64,000 nt of DNA from Sphingopyxis sp. 113P3 (GTDB taxonomy: Bacteria; Pseudomonadota; Alphaproteobacteria; Sphingomonadales; Sphingomonadaceae), in assembly GCF_001278035.1 (NCBI RefSeq), contig NZ_CP009452.1, forward strand, positions 1,025,501 to 1,089,500. Reading direction: 5' to 3'. Positions 43,942-52,950 of this stretch are shown piece by piece. A program made the position numbers and the translations under genes. The notes under the pieces were generated by a model, which made no database searches, was not told the DNA's origin, and saw only the letters and a list, made by a program, of their open reading frames with translations. Numbering within the stretch: position 1 is the first letter of the stretch; each line of letters starts with the position of its first letter.

Positions 43942-44606
43942 TGCGCCTGTGCCGCGATGCGGGCGAGCGGGGCCCCCAGGCCCTGGGGCGAGCTTCATCT
44001 CCGGAGGGGGCCGCCCTGCATCGCGGCTATCTCGCCGCGACGCTCGCAGCGGCGGCGCTCTTCGCCTCCCTCTTCGCCGCGATTATCTGGCAGGCGCCGC
44101 GTCCACGCCTGATCTGGAACGCGAGCGCGAGCGTTCCCCTCGGCCTCTACCGGATTGAAGCGCGCACCCCTGCGCCCGGTGATCTCATTGCCATCAAACC
44201 CCCGCCTACGGTCGCTGCCTGGCTTGACCGCCGGGCTTACCTGCCTCTCGGGACGCCCCTTCTCAAACATGTCGCGGCGACGCGAGGGGCCCGCGTCTGC
44301 CGCTGGGGTTCCCAAATATCGATCGACGGTCGCCGTGCGGCAATCGCGCGCGCGGCCGACCGGAGAGGTCGCGCACTCCCGCGCTGGAGAGGCTGTCGCA
44401 CGCTTCGCCAAGGCGAAATCTTCCTCCTCAACGCCGCGCCCGACAGTCTCGACAGCCGCTACTTTGGACCCCTGCCGGCTTCCGGCCTTCTTGGCCATGC
44501 GCGGCCGATCCTCACGCGCTCGGCGCCCGGTTCCCCGCTTCGCTGGCGTTCGCACGGACTCTCCTGCTCGTTCCACCCCAAGAAGAAGGATTATATCTCA
44601 TGCTGA
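43941..44606 (+). CDS. S26 family signal peptidase, TraF-like
   Basis: A 221-residue conjugation-type signal peptidase. One N-terminal membrane helix (about residues 30-50), then the nucleophile motif NASASVPLGLYR (Ser64, in S-V-P-x-G) and general-base Lys109 in LPLGTPLLKHVAA. TraF processes the pilin or related substrates in IncP-type and sphingomonad ICE systems. It ends with an unusual Ser/Cys-rich tail (SHGLSCSFHPKKKDYISC). It overlaps DUF736 by 7 bases and follows the HTH gene directly. Confidence 0.82.
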   Translation: MRLCRDAGERGPQALGRASSPEGAALHRGYLAATLAAAALFASLFAAIIWQAPRPRLIWNASASVPLGLYRIEARTPAPGDLIAIKPPPTVAAWLDRRAYLPLGTPLLKHVAATRGARVCRWGSQISIDGRRAAIARAADRRGRALPRWRGCRTLRQGEIFLLNAAPDSLDSRYFGPLPASGLLGHARPILTRSAPGSPLRWRSHGLSCSFHPKKKDYISC

Positions 44607-44932
44607 TCGGAACCTTTCACGAAGCCGGCCCCGGCTACTCGGGCCGGATTACGACGCTGACGCTCGATGCGGCACTTGCCATTGTTCCAGCAGCCCCAAG
44701 CGATACCGAGAATGCCCCCAATTGGCGCGTGCTGCTTGGCGAGGCCGACAGCACGATCGAGGTAGGCGCTGGCTGGGACCGCACCGGCGAGCGCGCCGGG
44801 CCCTATATCGCGCTGCAGATCGACGACCCCGCGTTGCCGGCGTCGCTCCGCGCCAATCTCATTCGCTCAGCGCGCGACGAGGGAGAACATCATCTTCTCT
44901 GGTCGCGGCCGCAACCGCAAGACCGGAGTTGA
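44600..44932 (+). CDS. DUF736 domain protein
   Basis: A 110-residue DUF736 protein, single-domain and cytoplasmic, a regular member of alphaproteobacterial ICE gene clusters. Pattern: MLIGTFHEAGPGYSGRITTLTLD, with APNWRVLL and AGPYIALQIDDPALPASLRANLI. Function unknown. Overlaps the end of the TraF-like gene and is 3 bases from the lytic transglycosylase. Confidence 0.85.
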   Translation: MLIGTFHEAGPGYSGRITTLTLDAALAIVPAAPSDTENAPNWRVLLGEADSTIEVGAGWDRTGERAGPYIALQIDDPALPASLRANLIRSARDEGEHHLLWSRPQPQDRS

Positions 44933-44935
44933 GCG

Positions 44936-45649
44936 GTGCCGGGCATGGGGCATCGCAGCCGCAGCGCGGCTGCGCACAAGCGGCGCATCACGGCGGCGTG
45001 CGCGCTGGCGATCGCGGTGCATCCCATGCTCGGTGCGGCGGGAGCAGAAAGCCGGGATCGCCATGCTCCGGCCGCGCCGCGGCACGCTGCACAAGCAGCG
45101 CATGTGGCGGAAGCCGCGCGCCGTTTTGCTGTCCCCGAAGACTGGATCTGGCGCGTCATGCATGCCGAAAGTGGCGGCAATCCCCGCGCGCAATCGAGCG
45201 CTGGCGCAATGGGGCTGATGCAGATCATGCCCGCGACCTGGGCTATGCTGAGCGCGCGCCACGGGCTCGGACCTGATCCCTTTGATACGCGCGCCAACAT
45301 TCTCGCAGGCACCGCCTATCTCCGTGCGATGTGGGACCGATATCGCAATATCTCCTTGATGCTCATTGCCTATAATGCGGGCCCGGGGCGCGCTGACGCC
45401 TACGCAGCGGGCCGCCGCGGGCTGCCGGCAGAAACCCGCGCCTATGTCGCCCGCCTCGCTCCCCTTTTGAGAGGCGCGACAGACAAATCTGCACCCGCCT
45501 CACGCAAAGAGCCGCCGTCTTGGCGCGATGGGTCGTTGTTTGCAGCCCGGCCCGGTCTGCCGCCCCAAGCGGCGGACGGAGAGGAAGGGCCTGTCGCGCT
45601 AGTTTCGCTGCCATCGCTCTTTATTCAGCTCTCGCGCCGTGAGCCATGA
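44936..45649 (+). CDS. Lytic transglycosylase (SLT domain), conjugation-associated
   Basis: A 237-residue protein with an N-terminal hydrophobic segment and an SLT fold from about residue 65: ARRFAVPEDWIWRVMHAESGGNP (catalytic Glu78), SSAGAMGLMQIMPATW, RANILAGTAYLRAMWDRYRNISLMLIAYNAGPGR. It should locally cleave peptidoglycan for a secretion channel. The start is a GTG at 44936. It is part of the ICE-like run with DUF736 and the coupling protein. Confidence 0.88.
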   Translation: MPGMGHRSRSAAAHKRRITAACALAIAVHPMLGAAGAESRDRHAPAAPRHAAQAAHVAEAARRFAVPEDWIWRVMHAESGGNPRAQSSAGAMGLMQIMPATWAMLSARHGLGPDPFDTRANILAGTAYLRAMWDRYRNISLMLIAYNAGPGRADAYAAGRRGLPAETRAYVARLAPLLRGATDKSAPASRKEPPSWRDGSLFAARPGLPPQAADGEEGPVALVSLPSLFIQLSRREP

Positions 45650-45713
45650 GCAGCCTGCTCGTTCCGGATAGCGGGGAAGGCAGAAATGGTGAGGCGATCC
45701 TCGCCGCCAGATC

Positions 45714-47582
45714 ATGACCGAGCCGCATGATCGCCGGCTTCATGCGGAGATGCTGCGGCGGCAGGGGCGCTACAGCCAGACCCGACGTTTGAAGCGCCAC
45801 CTTGCGATCATGCTCTGCTCGGTCGCGCTCGCGGGCCTCGGCTCCCCTTGGCTGATGCTCAGCACGCCCGCTCTCCAATCCAGCGGTGCATGGTGCCGGT
45901 CGAAGATTTTGATCTGGTTTGCGACGAGCCACGATCCCGGCATGACGATCCGTCATGAGGGGGCGGATTACCGCGTGTCAGCGCGCGCGCTCGCGGCGCA
46001 TCCCTATTATCGCCGCGCTGCGCAAGTCTCCGGCGGCTTGGTCCTGCGTGGAGGCGCGGCTGGATTCGGGGCCTGGCTTTCCTGCCTGATCCTCCTGCGC
46101 GGAGCTGCGGCGCGGCGGCGCGAGCGTGCGCTGCGCGACCGGTTCATCAGCGGCACGCGTGTGGCGAGCGGGGCGACGCTCGCGAAGCTGACGCGCAAAG
46201 AGGCGAACGCACGCGTGCTTGCAATCGGGCCCGTTGCGATCCCGCCGCGCCTCGAAACCCGGCACATGGCGATGATCGGCACGACCGGTAGCGGCAAGAC
46301 CACCGTACTGCGCCAAATGCTCGACGGGATCGAGGCGCGCGGCGAGGCGGCGCTTGTCTATGACACGAGCGGCGAATTCATTGCCCATTATTTCAACCCG
46401 GCGCGCGGCGATGTCATTCTCAACCCATTCGATGCCCGCTGCGCCTACTGGTCGCCATTTGCCGAGATCGCGCACCCCGCGGATGCCGACCGCATCGCGC
46501 AGCAGTTGATCACCGAAACCGGCCACGACGGGCGCGATGTCTGGGTCGAGACGAGCCGCATCCTCGTCGCCAATATGCTGCGCGCGCTCTGGCGCGAGGG
46601 GAAGGGGAGCTTGCCCGACCTTCTTCACGCGCTCCAGGATCGGACCCGGGATGACCTCAAGGCGTGGCTCGGCGACAGCTCGTCGGCTCGGATCTTTGCC
46701 GACGACGCAGACCGCGCGACCGGCAGCGTCCTCTTCATGCTCGCGAAAGCCGCCAACCTCATCCAGTTTCTGCGGTTGCCAAGCGGGGCGGAGACACCTT
46801 TTTCCTTTCGCGACTTCATCGCGGGTCTCGACGCCTGCAAAGGAAAGAGGCCCTGGATTTTCGTGCCCCGCAAGGAGGATTATTTCGAAGCCTCAAAGCC
46901 GCTCCTCGCCTGCTGGCTTGAATGCGCGGCAAGCGCGCTGCTTGCCCTGCCGCCATCGCCCGAACGGCGCGTCTGGCTCCTGCTCGACGAGCTCGCCGAC
47001 CTCCCGCGCGTCGACAATCTTGCCCGGCTGCTTCCCGAGGGACGAAAGTTCGGCGCCGCGGTCGTGCTGACCTTCCAGGCGATCGGGCAGATGCGGCACC
47101 GCTACGGCAAGGATCTCGCGGAATCGATGCTCGGCTGCTGCAATACCAAGCTTTTCCTCCAGATGATCGATGGCGAGAGCCGGAAATGGGCGAGCGACGC
47201 CGTCGGCCATTGCGAGGTTGAGGTGCATACCATGACCGGCGGGCTCGGCGATCGCGATCATGCGCCCCATTTCACGCTCGGGCGGCAGCGCCGAACGCGC
47301 CCAGCGGTGCCTGAAAGCGCGCTTCGCCTTGCGCGCTACGAAGGCTATTTGCTCTTTCCCGATGGTTTGCCGGTCGCGCGGATTTCGCTCAGCAGCGACC
47401 ACATCGCGCGGCGCGGTCCGCCGGGGCAGCCCGCTTTTATCGCGGCCGACCCAGCGGCGAGCCTTTGGCAGCGCGCGGACCGTGGGAGAGGGGCGATCAA
47501 CGCTAGGCGCTCCCCAATCGCCTCGGTGCTCGATGAAGGTCCGCTCTCATGGGCCGGTCAGCCGCGCCCCTCCTCGAAATAG
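45714..47582 (+). CDS. Type IV secretion coupling protein, TraD/VirD4-like
   Basis: A 622-residue inner-membrane ATPase that links relaxase-DNA to the transfer channel. Two N-terminal membrane segments (about residues 28-45 and 105-125), Walker A GTTGSGKTT (from Gly189) and Walker B LLLDELADL (Asp425, Glu426). The intervening region matches the TraD/TrwB type with ARIFADDADRATGSVLFMLAKAANLI. It is last in the ICE-like run; no relaxase or mating-pair gene is seen here. Its 3' end overlaps the convergent JAB-domain gene by 25 bases. Confidence 0.85.
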   Translation: MTEPHDRRLHAEMLRRQGRYSQTRRLKRHLAIMLCSVALAGLGSPWLMLSTPALQSSGAWCRSKILIWFATSHDPGMTIRHEGADYRVSARALAAHPYYRRAAQVSGGLVLRGGAAGFGAWLSCLILLRGAAARRRERALRDRFISGTRVASGATLAKLTRKEANARVLAIGPVAIPPRLETRHMAMIGTTGSGKTTVLRQMLDGIEARGEAALVYDTSGEFIAHYFNPARGDVILNPFDARCAYWSPFAEIAHPADADRIAQQLITETGHDGRDVWVETSRILVANMLRALWREGKGSLPDLLHALQDRTRDDLKAWLGDSSSARIFADDADRATGSVLFMLAKAANLIQFLRLPSGAETPFSFRDFIAGLDACKGKRPWIFVPRKEDYFEASKPLLACWLECAASALLALPPSPERRVWLLLDELADLPRVDNLARLLPEGRKFGAAVVLTFQAIGQMRHRYGKDLAESMLGCCNTKLFLQMIDGESRKWASDAVGHCEVEVHTMTGGLGDRDHAPHFTLGRQRRTRPAVPESALRLARYEGYLLFPDGLPVARISLSSDHIARRGPPGQPAFIAADPAASLWQRADRGRGAINARRSPIASVLDEGPLSWAGQPRPSSK

Positions 47583-48274
47583 GCCCGCATCCGGTGCGCC
47601 GTCTCGGGTGTGAGCCTGACGAAGCTTCGGCGACCATCACTCGGGTCGGGTATGCGATCGATGATCCCGGCAGCGCATAATTTCCGGCAGAGCCGGAGCG
47701 CGCTGCTCATCGGGATGCTCGGCGTGACGCAGAGCGAACTGAGAGGCAGGGGTTCACCCTCGCACTCATGGATGAATATATCGATGAGCATCTCCCACGC
47801 GGGATCGCCGAACAATTCGGGAGCGCCGAATAGCTGATCGCGCAGCAGGCGCCGTCGCAGCGTGGCCTTGGCATTTTCCAAAGCGATTTTGCCCCTCTCG
47901 GCGGGCCCCGGACTGCGAAGCTGCTGCATGGGGCCGCGCTCGAGCTCATTCGCTGCCCTGCTGGTGCGGATGTGACGCGTGCCGCCCTCGGCAACGATGA
48001 TGTGATCGATCAGCTTGATGTCGAGTTCGCGGCCGATCCGGTCAAGTTGCCGCGTGACTTCGATGTCATGATCGCTCGGTGTCGGGTCGCGGCTTGGATG
48101 ATTGTGGATCATCCCACGGCGTTCATTATCATTTTGACATTCAATGATTTTTTTGAATAACCCCTGAAGATGGTGCCGTGGTTTGGGAGCTGCGCTTAGT
48201 ACGCTATCGTGATCGTCACGGGCGATCATCAACGCGCTCAGCGAGTTCGCGTCACGCACGGCACCGAACTTCAT
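47558..48274 (-). CDS. RadC-like JAB domain fused to a MarR-like winged helix
   Basis: A 238-residue protein, start chosen at MKFGAVRDANS for its GAGG ribosome site; a GTG 57 bases upstream is an alternative. The N-terminal part carries the JAMM motif HNHPSRDPTPSDHD (about residues 78-92) and DHIIVAEGG, as in RadC, but the usual RadC segment before HNHPS is replaced by unfamiliar sequence (GLFKKIIECQNDNERR). After a linker, a winged-helix domain typical of sphingomonad MarR-like regulators (IFIHECEGEPLPLSSLCVTPSIPMSSALRLCRKL...DGRRSFVRLTP) fills residues 155-238. The fusion is unusual; it converges on the coupling protein gene. Confidence 0.72.
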   Translation of the reverse strand: MKFGAVRDANSLSALMIARDDHDSVLSAAPKPRHHLQGLFKKIIECQNDNERRGMIHNHPSRDPTPSDHDIEVTRQLDRIGRELDIKLIDHIIVAEGGTRHIRTSRAANELERGPMQQLRSPGPAERGKIALENAKATLRRRLLRDQLFGAPELFGDPAWEMLIDIFIHECEGEPLPLSSLCVTPSIPMSSALRLCRKLCAAGIIDRIPDPSDGRRSFVRLTPETAHRMRAYFEEGRG

Positions 48275-48346
48275 CCTTTCCGCCTCACAATTCAAGCCCA
48301 CCGATTCGGCGGAGCCCCTCGGGGCATTCACGAGCTGGCATTCCGG

Positions 48347-48976
48347 CTATCCAGTCGTCTTGCGATACCGCCCTTTCCTCGGTGATCCAACATAGCATAT
48401 GAGATCTGCCGCCTTGAGCGCGGCGATGTCCCGTCGCGCGGTTTTCACACTGACGTCCCAAACAGCCGCGATCTCCCTGGCGTCGCATCGACCCTCGACG
48501 ACTCGGCCCAGAAACCAGCGTTGTCGCTCATTGATCTCTGCCCGATCAGGGACATTTATAGGGTCACGTTCAGGGACACGTTCAGGGTCATATTCTCGCG
48601 CACCCGTTGCTGAACGTCCGCCAGCGGCTTCACCGGCCGCATAGGCTTCACGGGCTCTGGCAAGCGATATGCGATCCACCGGGCCGGTCAACGGGATCGC
48701 CGCCGGGCCTTCGAGCAGGCCGAGAACGAAGGCCCTGATGACGGGCGACGAAACCACCAGGCGCAGGAAATACACCGTATCCGGCCCGTGCTGCGCTGAG
48801 AGCCAATGCTTCACGGTCCTCTCGCTCGCATCCGTCTGACGCATGAGCTGCTTGATCGCACGGCGACTGTCTCCATGCTCTTTGCGCAGCAGCTCGGCGA
48901 TGGTCTGCGCATAGGTGTCGCGTCCGCCAAGAACGCCTGTCCATAGGGGAAATTTCCTGCCCGTTTTCGGCAACAT
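48347..48976 (-). CDS. Putative DNA-binding regulator, two HTH-like regions
   Basis: A 209-residue protein I do not recognise. The N-terminus has a helix-turn-helix-like stretch (LRKEHGDSRRAIKQLMRQTDASERTVKHWLSAQHG), the middle a hydrophobic patch (VVSSPVIRAFVLGLLEG), and the C-terminus a DeoR-type winged helix (NERQRWFLGRVVEGRCDAREIAAVWDVSVKTARRDIAALKAADLICYVG). It is divergent from the serine recombinase gene with 118 bases between the two starts, so it probably regulates the recombinase module. Confidence 0.7.
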   Translation of the reverse strand: MLPKTGRKFPLWTGVLGGRDTYAQTIAELLRKEHGDSRRAIKQLMRQTDASERTVKHWLSAQHGPDTVYFLRLVVSSPVIRAFVLGLLEGPAAIPLTGPVDRISLARAREAYAAGEAAGGRSATGAREYDPERVPERDPINVPDRAEINERQRWFLGRVVEGRCDAREIAAVWDVSVKTARRDIAALKAADLICYVGSPRKGRYRKTTG

Positions 48977-49094
48977 CTTCCGTTTTCTCCGCAGCTAAAC
49001 TGGTTTCCGTGCGGAGTGGCGGCAGAGGCCCGTCATGCGCTGCGGCGGTCGGTCGCCCGGACCGCCGCAGGCAATTTCGGGAGGGCGTAATGTG

Positions 49095-50660
49095 ATGGGC
49101 CAGCGACTTTACGATGATCGGTCAGGGCAGCCTGAACGTCCTCTTCGGGCTGCCGAATACGTCCGCATGTCCACGGACCATCAAAAATATTCGACCGAAA
49201 ACCAGTCCGACGCGATCAAGCAGTATGCTGAAGCCCGCGGAATAGAGATCGTCAGAACCTATGCCGATGCGGGGAAAAGTGGCCTCAAGATTGAGGGACG
49301 CGACGCGCTCAGACAGCTCATCGAGGACGTGCAGTCCGGGAACACCGATTTCACCTTGGTTCTCGTCTATGACGTCAGCCGCTGGGGGCGTTTTCAGGAT
49401 GCCGACGAGAGCGCCTATTACGAGTATATCTGCCGACGCGCCGGCATCGCCGTCGAGTATTGCGCGGAGCAATTCGACAACGATGGCAGCCCGATCTCGA
49501 CCATCGTCAAAGGCGTCAAGCGGGCGATGGCCGGCGAGTATAGCCGCGAGCTATCGACCAAGGTGTTTGCGGGCCAAGGCCGGCTGATCGAGAAGGGCTA
49601 CCGTCAGGGCGGACCTGCGGGCTTCGGTCTCCGCCGAACCCTGATCGACGAGCATGGCGTCATCAAAGGGGTTCTGGGCCGTGGGGAGCACAAGAGCATC
49701 CAGACCGATCGGGTGATCCTGACGCTTGGCCCGGCGGAAGAAGTCGAGCTGGTGCGCGGCATCTACCAAGCCTTCGTCCATCAGGGATACAGCGAGCGGG
49801 AGATCGCTGCCGATCTCAACCAACGGGGCCTACCGACCGATCTTGGACGACCCTGGACCAGGGGAACGGTCCACCAGATTCTGATCAACGAGAAATATGT
49901 CGGCGACAACGTATGGAACCGCCGCTCCTTCAAGCTGAAGAAAAAGCGCGTCCAGAACGATCCCGAGATGTGGATCAGGTCGCCGGACGCCTTCGTGGCC
50001 GTCGTCGAACGGCAATTATTCGAGGCGGCCAGGACCATCATCAGCGCACGCTCCTTCCGTTTGAGTGACGAGGAGATGCTCCAATCTCTGAGGAAGCTCT
50101 ACCAACAGAAGGGTTTGCTGTCCGGCATCGTCATCGACGAATGCGAGGGGATGCCATCCAGTAGCGCCTATAGTTCCCGCTTTGGCAGCCTGCTTCGCGC
50201 CTATGGCCTCGTGGGCTTCACGCCGGATCGCGACTACCGATATGTCGAAATCAACCGCGAGCTGCGCAAGCTCCATCCCGAAATCGTCCGCGAGGTGCTC
50301 GACGGATTGCGGGCTGCGGGTAGCGACGCCTGGCAGGATCTTCAGACCGACCGGGTGATCGTCAACGGCGAGTTCAGCCTCTCGGTGGTGGTCGCCCGGT
50401 GCGTCGAGACGTCGACCGGGCTGCTGCGGTGGCATCTGCGCTTCGACACCTCGCTCGCGCCCGACATCACGATCGTCGTGCGAATGGACAGCGCCAATCG
50501 CGCGCCGTTCGACTACTACCTGTTCCCGCGTATCGACATGCTCTCCGAAAAGCTGCGGCTGGGAGAGGAGAATACGCTTGGGCTCGACGCCTATCGCTTC
50601 GACGGCCTCGAGCTTCTTTACGACATTGCCACGCCCATTCCTCTTGGGGAGGCCGCATGA
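49095..50660 (+). CDS. Large serine recombinase
   Basis: A 521-residue site-specific recombinase. The N-terminal resolvase domain starts EYVRMSTDHQ, with the nucleophile Ser26 and active-site Arg24; then IEIVRTYADAGKSG, LVLVYDVSRWGR and a long E helix. The following Recombinase domain includes GFGLRRTL and NQRGLPTDLGRPWTRGTVHQILINEKYVGDNVWNRR. There is no obvious zinc ribbon. The ATG at 49095 follows GGGAGG. It is translationally coupled to a ParB-like gene (ATGA), and the three-gene module with RepB-like protein resembles a self-standing integration unit. Confidence 0.88.
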   Translation: MGQRLYDDRSGQPERPLRAAEYVRMSTDHQKYSTENQSDAIKQYAEARGIEIVRTYADAGKSGLKIEGRDALRQLIEDVQSGNTDFTLVLVYDVSRWGRFQDADESAYYEYICRRAGIAVEYCAEQFDNDGSPISTIVKGVKRAMAGEYSRELSTKVFAGQGRLIEKGYRQGGPAGFGLRRTLIDEHGVIKGVLGRGEHKSIQTDRVILTLGPAEEVELVRGIYQAFVHQGYSEREIAADLNQRGLPTDLGRPWTRGTVHQILINEKYVGDNVWNRRSFKLKKKRVQNDPEMWIRSPDAFVAVVERQLFEAARTIISARSFRLSDEEMLQSLRKLYQQKGLLSGIVIDECEGMPSSSAYSSRFGSLLRAYGLVGFTPDRDYRYVEINRELRKLHPEIVREVLDGLRAAGSDAWQDLQTDRVIVNGEFSLSVVVARCVETSTGLLRWHLRFDTSLAPDITIVVRMDSANRAPFDYYLFPRIDMLSEKLRLGEENTLGLDAYRFDGLELLYDIATPIPLGEAA

Positions 50661-51565
50661 TGCCTGCCGTCCGTCCGAACAGGGTCGAAATGATTCCGAT
50701 TTCCCGGATCACCGTTCTGAATCCACGCGCGCGCAACAAGCGTCAGCACCGGGAGATCGTGAACAACATTGAGGCCATCGGCCTGAAGCGTCCGATCACG
50801 GTGAGCCGCCGTGATGGCGCCGGGGGGCCGAGATACGATCTCGTCTGTGGCGAAGGCCGGCTGGAAGCCTTCCAGATGCTGGGTCAGACGGAGATTCCGG
50901 CCGTGGTGATCGAGGCCAGCGAGAGCGAGTGTCTCGTGATGAGCCTGGTCGAAAATATCGCGCGGCGCACCCCACGGCCCATAGACGTCATGAAAGAGAT
51001 CGGCGCTCTGAGTTCTCGCGGCTATAGCGATGCCGAGATCGCCGAGAAGATCGGCGTCGGGGCGTCCTGGGTGAATATGATCGCTTCGCTTCTTGAGCGC
51101 GGCGAGGAACGGTTGGTGGCCGCGGTCGAAACCGGGCTCATTCCGATCACCCTGGCGATGGAGATTTCCAAGGCGGAGACGGAAGAGGCACAGAATCTGC
51201 TCCTTGACGCCTATGAGACCGGCAAGCTCAGGGGCAAGAAGCTGGCCGCCGTCCGCCGCCTGCTCGACATGCGGATGCGAAGCCAACGCAAGGGAGGTTT
51301 GCCTGCCGGGCGGTTAGGTCGGAAAGGCACCGGGGTCCGCCGAATGACCGCCGCCGATCTCATGCAGGTCTATCAGCGTGAAGCGGAAAAGCAGCGCCTG
51401 CTCGTCAAGAAGTCGGATTTCACGCAGACCCGCCTGCTGTTCGTCGTCGAGGCGCTTAAGGATCTGCTCGCCAACGACGGCTTCATCAATCTGCTGAGAG
51501 CGGAAGGGCTGGCGACCATGCCTCGGGCGCTCAAAGTCCGCGTTTCGGGAGGCGATCATGCCTGA
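50657..51565 (+). CDS. ParB/RepB/Spo0J family protein
   Basis: A 302-residue ParB-like protein. N-terminal CTPase/ParB domain: VEMIPISRITVLNPRARNKR, VNNIEAIGLKRPITV, CGEGRLEAFQML and LVENIARRTPRPIDVMKE. A central HTH lies in YSDAEIAEKIGVGASWVNMIASLLERG. It starts at the ATGA overlapping the recombinase stop; a second ATG follows directly. No ParA partner is present, unusual for partition; the two ParB-like proteins with a recombinase may instead serve regulation or synapsis. Confidence 0.88.
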   Translation: MMPAVRPNRVEMIPISRITVLNPRARNKRQHREIVNNIEAIGLKRPITVSRRDGAGGPRYDLVCGEGRLEAFQMLGQTEIPAVVIEASESECLVMSLVENIARRTPRPIDVMKEIGALSSRGYSDAEIAEKIGVGASWVNMIASLLERGEERLVAAVETGLIPITLAMEISKAETEEAQNLLLDAYETGKLRGKKLAAVRRLLDMRMRSQRKGGLPAGRLGRKGTGVRRMTAADLMQVYQREAEKQRLLVKKSDFTQTRLLFVVEALKDLLANDGFINLLRAEGLATMPRALKVRVSGGDHA

Positions 51566-52493
51566 TGAACCGAGGGGTCGGGAGGATGGGCGTATTCATC
51601 TCGCCTTCGACCGAGACTTCCTGACAATTCCTGTCGCGGCTATCGTTCCGCTCAAGACGTTGCCGAACGGCGCCAAGGCGAGCCGGTCCTATTCGCAGGT
51701 TCTAAGTTCCATCAAGGCGATCGGTTTGATCGAAGCGCCCGTCGTTATGGCGGATGAAAAGAACCCCGGAACCTGGTTTCTCCTGGATGGCCACCTTCGG
51801 CTGGAAGCGCTGAAGGAACTCGGCATCGCTGAGGTGGAGTGCCTGCTCGCCTCTGACGACGACACCTATACCTACAACAAGCGCGTCAACCGCATCCCGC
51901 CGATCCAGGAGCACCGGATGATTGCGCGCGCGATGGATCGAGGCGTGTCATCCGCCGACATTGCCGCGGCCCTGAACCTCCAGGTCGAGTCAGTGCTGCG
52001 GCGTTTCCGGCTGCTGGAAGGGATCAGCCCCGAGGCGGCCGAGATGCTGAAAGACACGCCTTGCTCCATGAAGGTGTTCGACATTCTGCGTCAGATGACG
52101 GCCGTGCGGCAGATCGAAGCCGCCGATCTGATGATCGGCCAGAACAATTTCACGGTCATGTTTGCCCGCGCGTTGCGCGCGGCGACATCCGAAAACCAGC
52201 TTGCCGCCACCAAGAGGGGAAAGGGCGGCGGCAAGCCGACGCCCTCGGGTCAACAGATCGCCCGGATGGAGCGGGAACTGGCGGCGCTCCAGACGCAGGT
52301 CAAGTCGGTCGAGGAAACCTACGGCATCGACAATCTGCATTTGACCGTCGCGCGTGGATACGTCGCCAAGCTCCTTGCGAACAATCGCGTGGTCCGTTGG
52401 TTGGCGACCCATCAGCAGGACTATCTCAGCGAGTTTCAGAAGATCGCCGAGATCGACACGCTCGGCCCGATCGCGGAAACGCCGAGCGCCTGA
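51558..52493 (+). CDS. ParB-like protein with plasmid RepB C-terminal domain
   Basis: A 311-residue protein. ParB-like N-terminal domain: VAAIVPLKTLPNGAKASRSYSQVLSSIKAIGLIEAPVVM, with LLDGHLRLEALKELGI and the PIQEHRMIARAMDRGVSSADIAAALNLQVESVLRR HTH. The C-terminal region (about residues 165-290) matches the RepB C-terminal domain of plasmid partition proteins (QMTAVRQIEAADLMIGQNNFTVMFARALRAAT). It overlaps the preceding ParB gene by 8 bases and completes the recombinase operon. Confidence 0.85.
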   Translation: MPDEPRGREDGRIHLAFDRDFLTIPVAAIVPLKTLPNGAKASRSYSQVLSSIKAIGLIEAPVVMADEKNPGTWFLLDGHLRLEALKELGIAEVECLLASDDDTYTYNKRVNRIPPIQEHRMIARAMDRGVSSADIAAALNLQVESVLRRFRLLEGISPEAAEMLKDTPCSMKVFDILRQMTAVRQIEAADLMIGQNNFTVMFARALRAATSENQLAATKRGKGGGKPTPSGQQIARMERELAALQTQVKSVEETYGIDNLHLTVARGYVAKLLANNRVVRWLATHQQDYLSEFQKIAEIDTLGPIAETPSA

Positions 52494-52667
52494 GTCAGAT
52501 ATGGGGACCCGGACCCGATAAGCGCGGGGACCATGGGAGAAGCCGCACCGTGGGGCGGATCAAGCATGGCGGTGGGAATGGCGGCGAACCCGCATGAGGC
52601 CCACCAGGCTGGCCGTCATATGGTCCAGCCGCATGAGGGGCGGTTCGCCTCGCATGAACTGAAGGCG

Positions 52668-52704
52668 GGCGGGCGCGTCGGCAGCGCCAACCGGCGCGCC
52701 CGCC
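52668..52704 (+). terminator. Putative terminator after recombinase-ParB operon
   Basis: A 10-bp perfect stem (GGCGGGCGCG with CGCGCCCGCC) around a 17-base loop, followed by ATTTGT. It lies 175 bases past the last ParB gene and before the convergent HTH gene, so it could stop transcription from the left. No strong T run. Confidence 0.4.
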
Positions 52705-52719
52705 ATTTGTGCTGAGCGA

Positions 52720-52950
52720 TCAAGCTCGATCCATGGTGCTTTGCTCAATTCGCTTCGGGGCGCGGCACTGCACACGATTCCTATCGTCCCACGCCTCAAG
52801 CTCGTCGATCCGGTAGAGCACCGCTTTGCCGATTTTTACGAACGACGGCCCGATCTTCATCGCACGCCAGTTCCGAAGGGTGCCGACGGAAACGCTGCCA
52901 CGATAGCGTTCGGCCACCTCTTCCGGCGTGAGGAATGTGGTCTCTGACAT
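52720..52950 (-). CDS. Small excisionase/AlpA-like HTH protein
   Basis: A 76-residue protein with ribosome site GAAGGAGGGCGT before the ATG. It reads MSETTFLTPEEVAERYRG, then VSVGTLRNWRAMKIGPSFVKIGKAVLYRIDELEAWDDRNR, a MerR-type excisionase HTH. It lies 277 bases beyond the 3' end of the defence-like operon, on the same strand, and may belong to the mobile element. Confidence 0.8.
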   Translation of the reverse strand: MSETTFLTPEEVAERYRGSVSVGTLRNWRAMKIGPSFVKIGKAVLYRIDELEAWDDRNRVQCRAPKRIEQSTMDRA

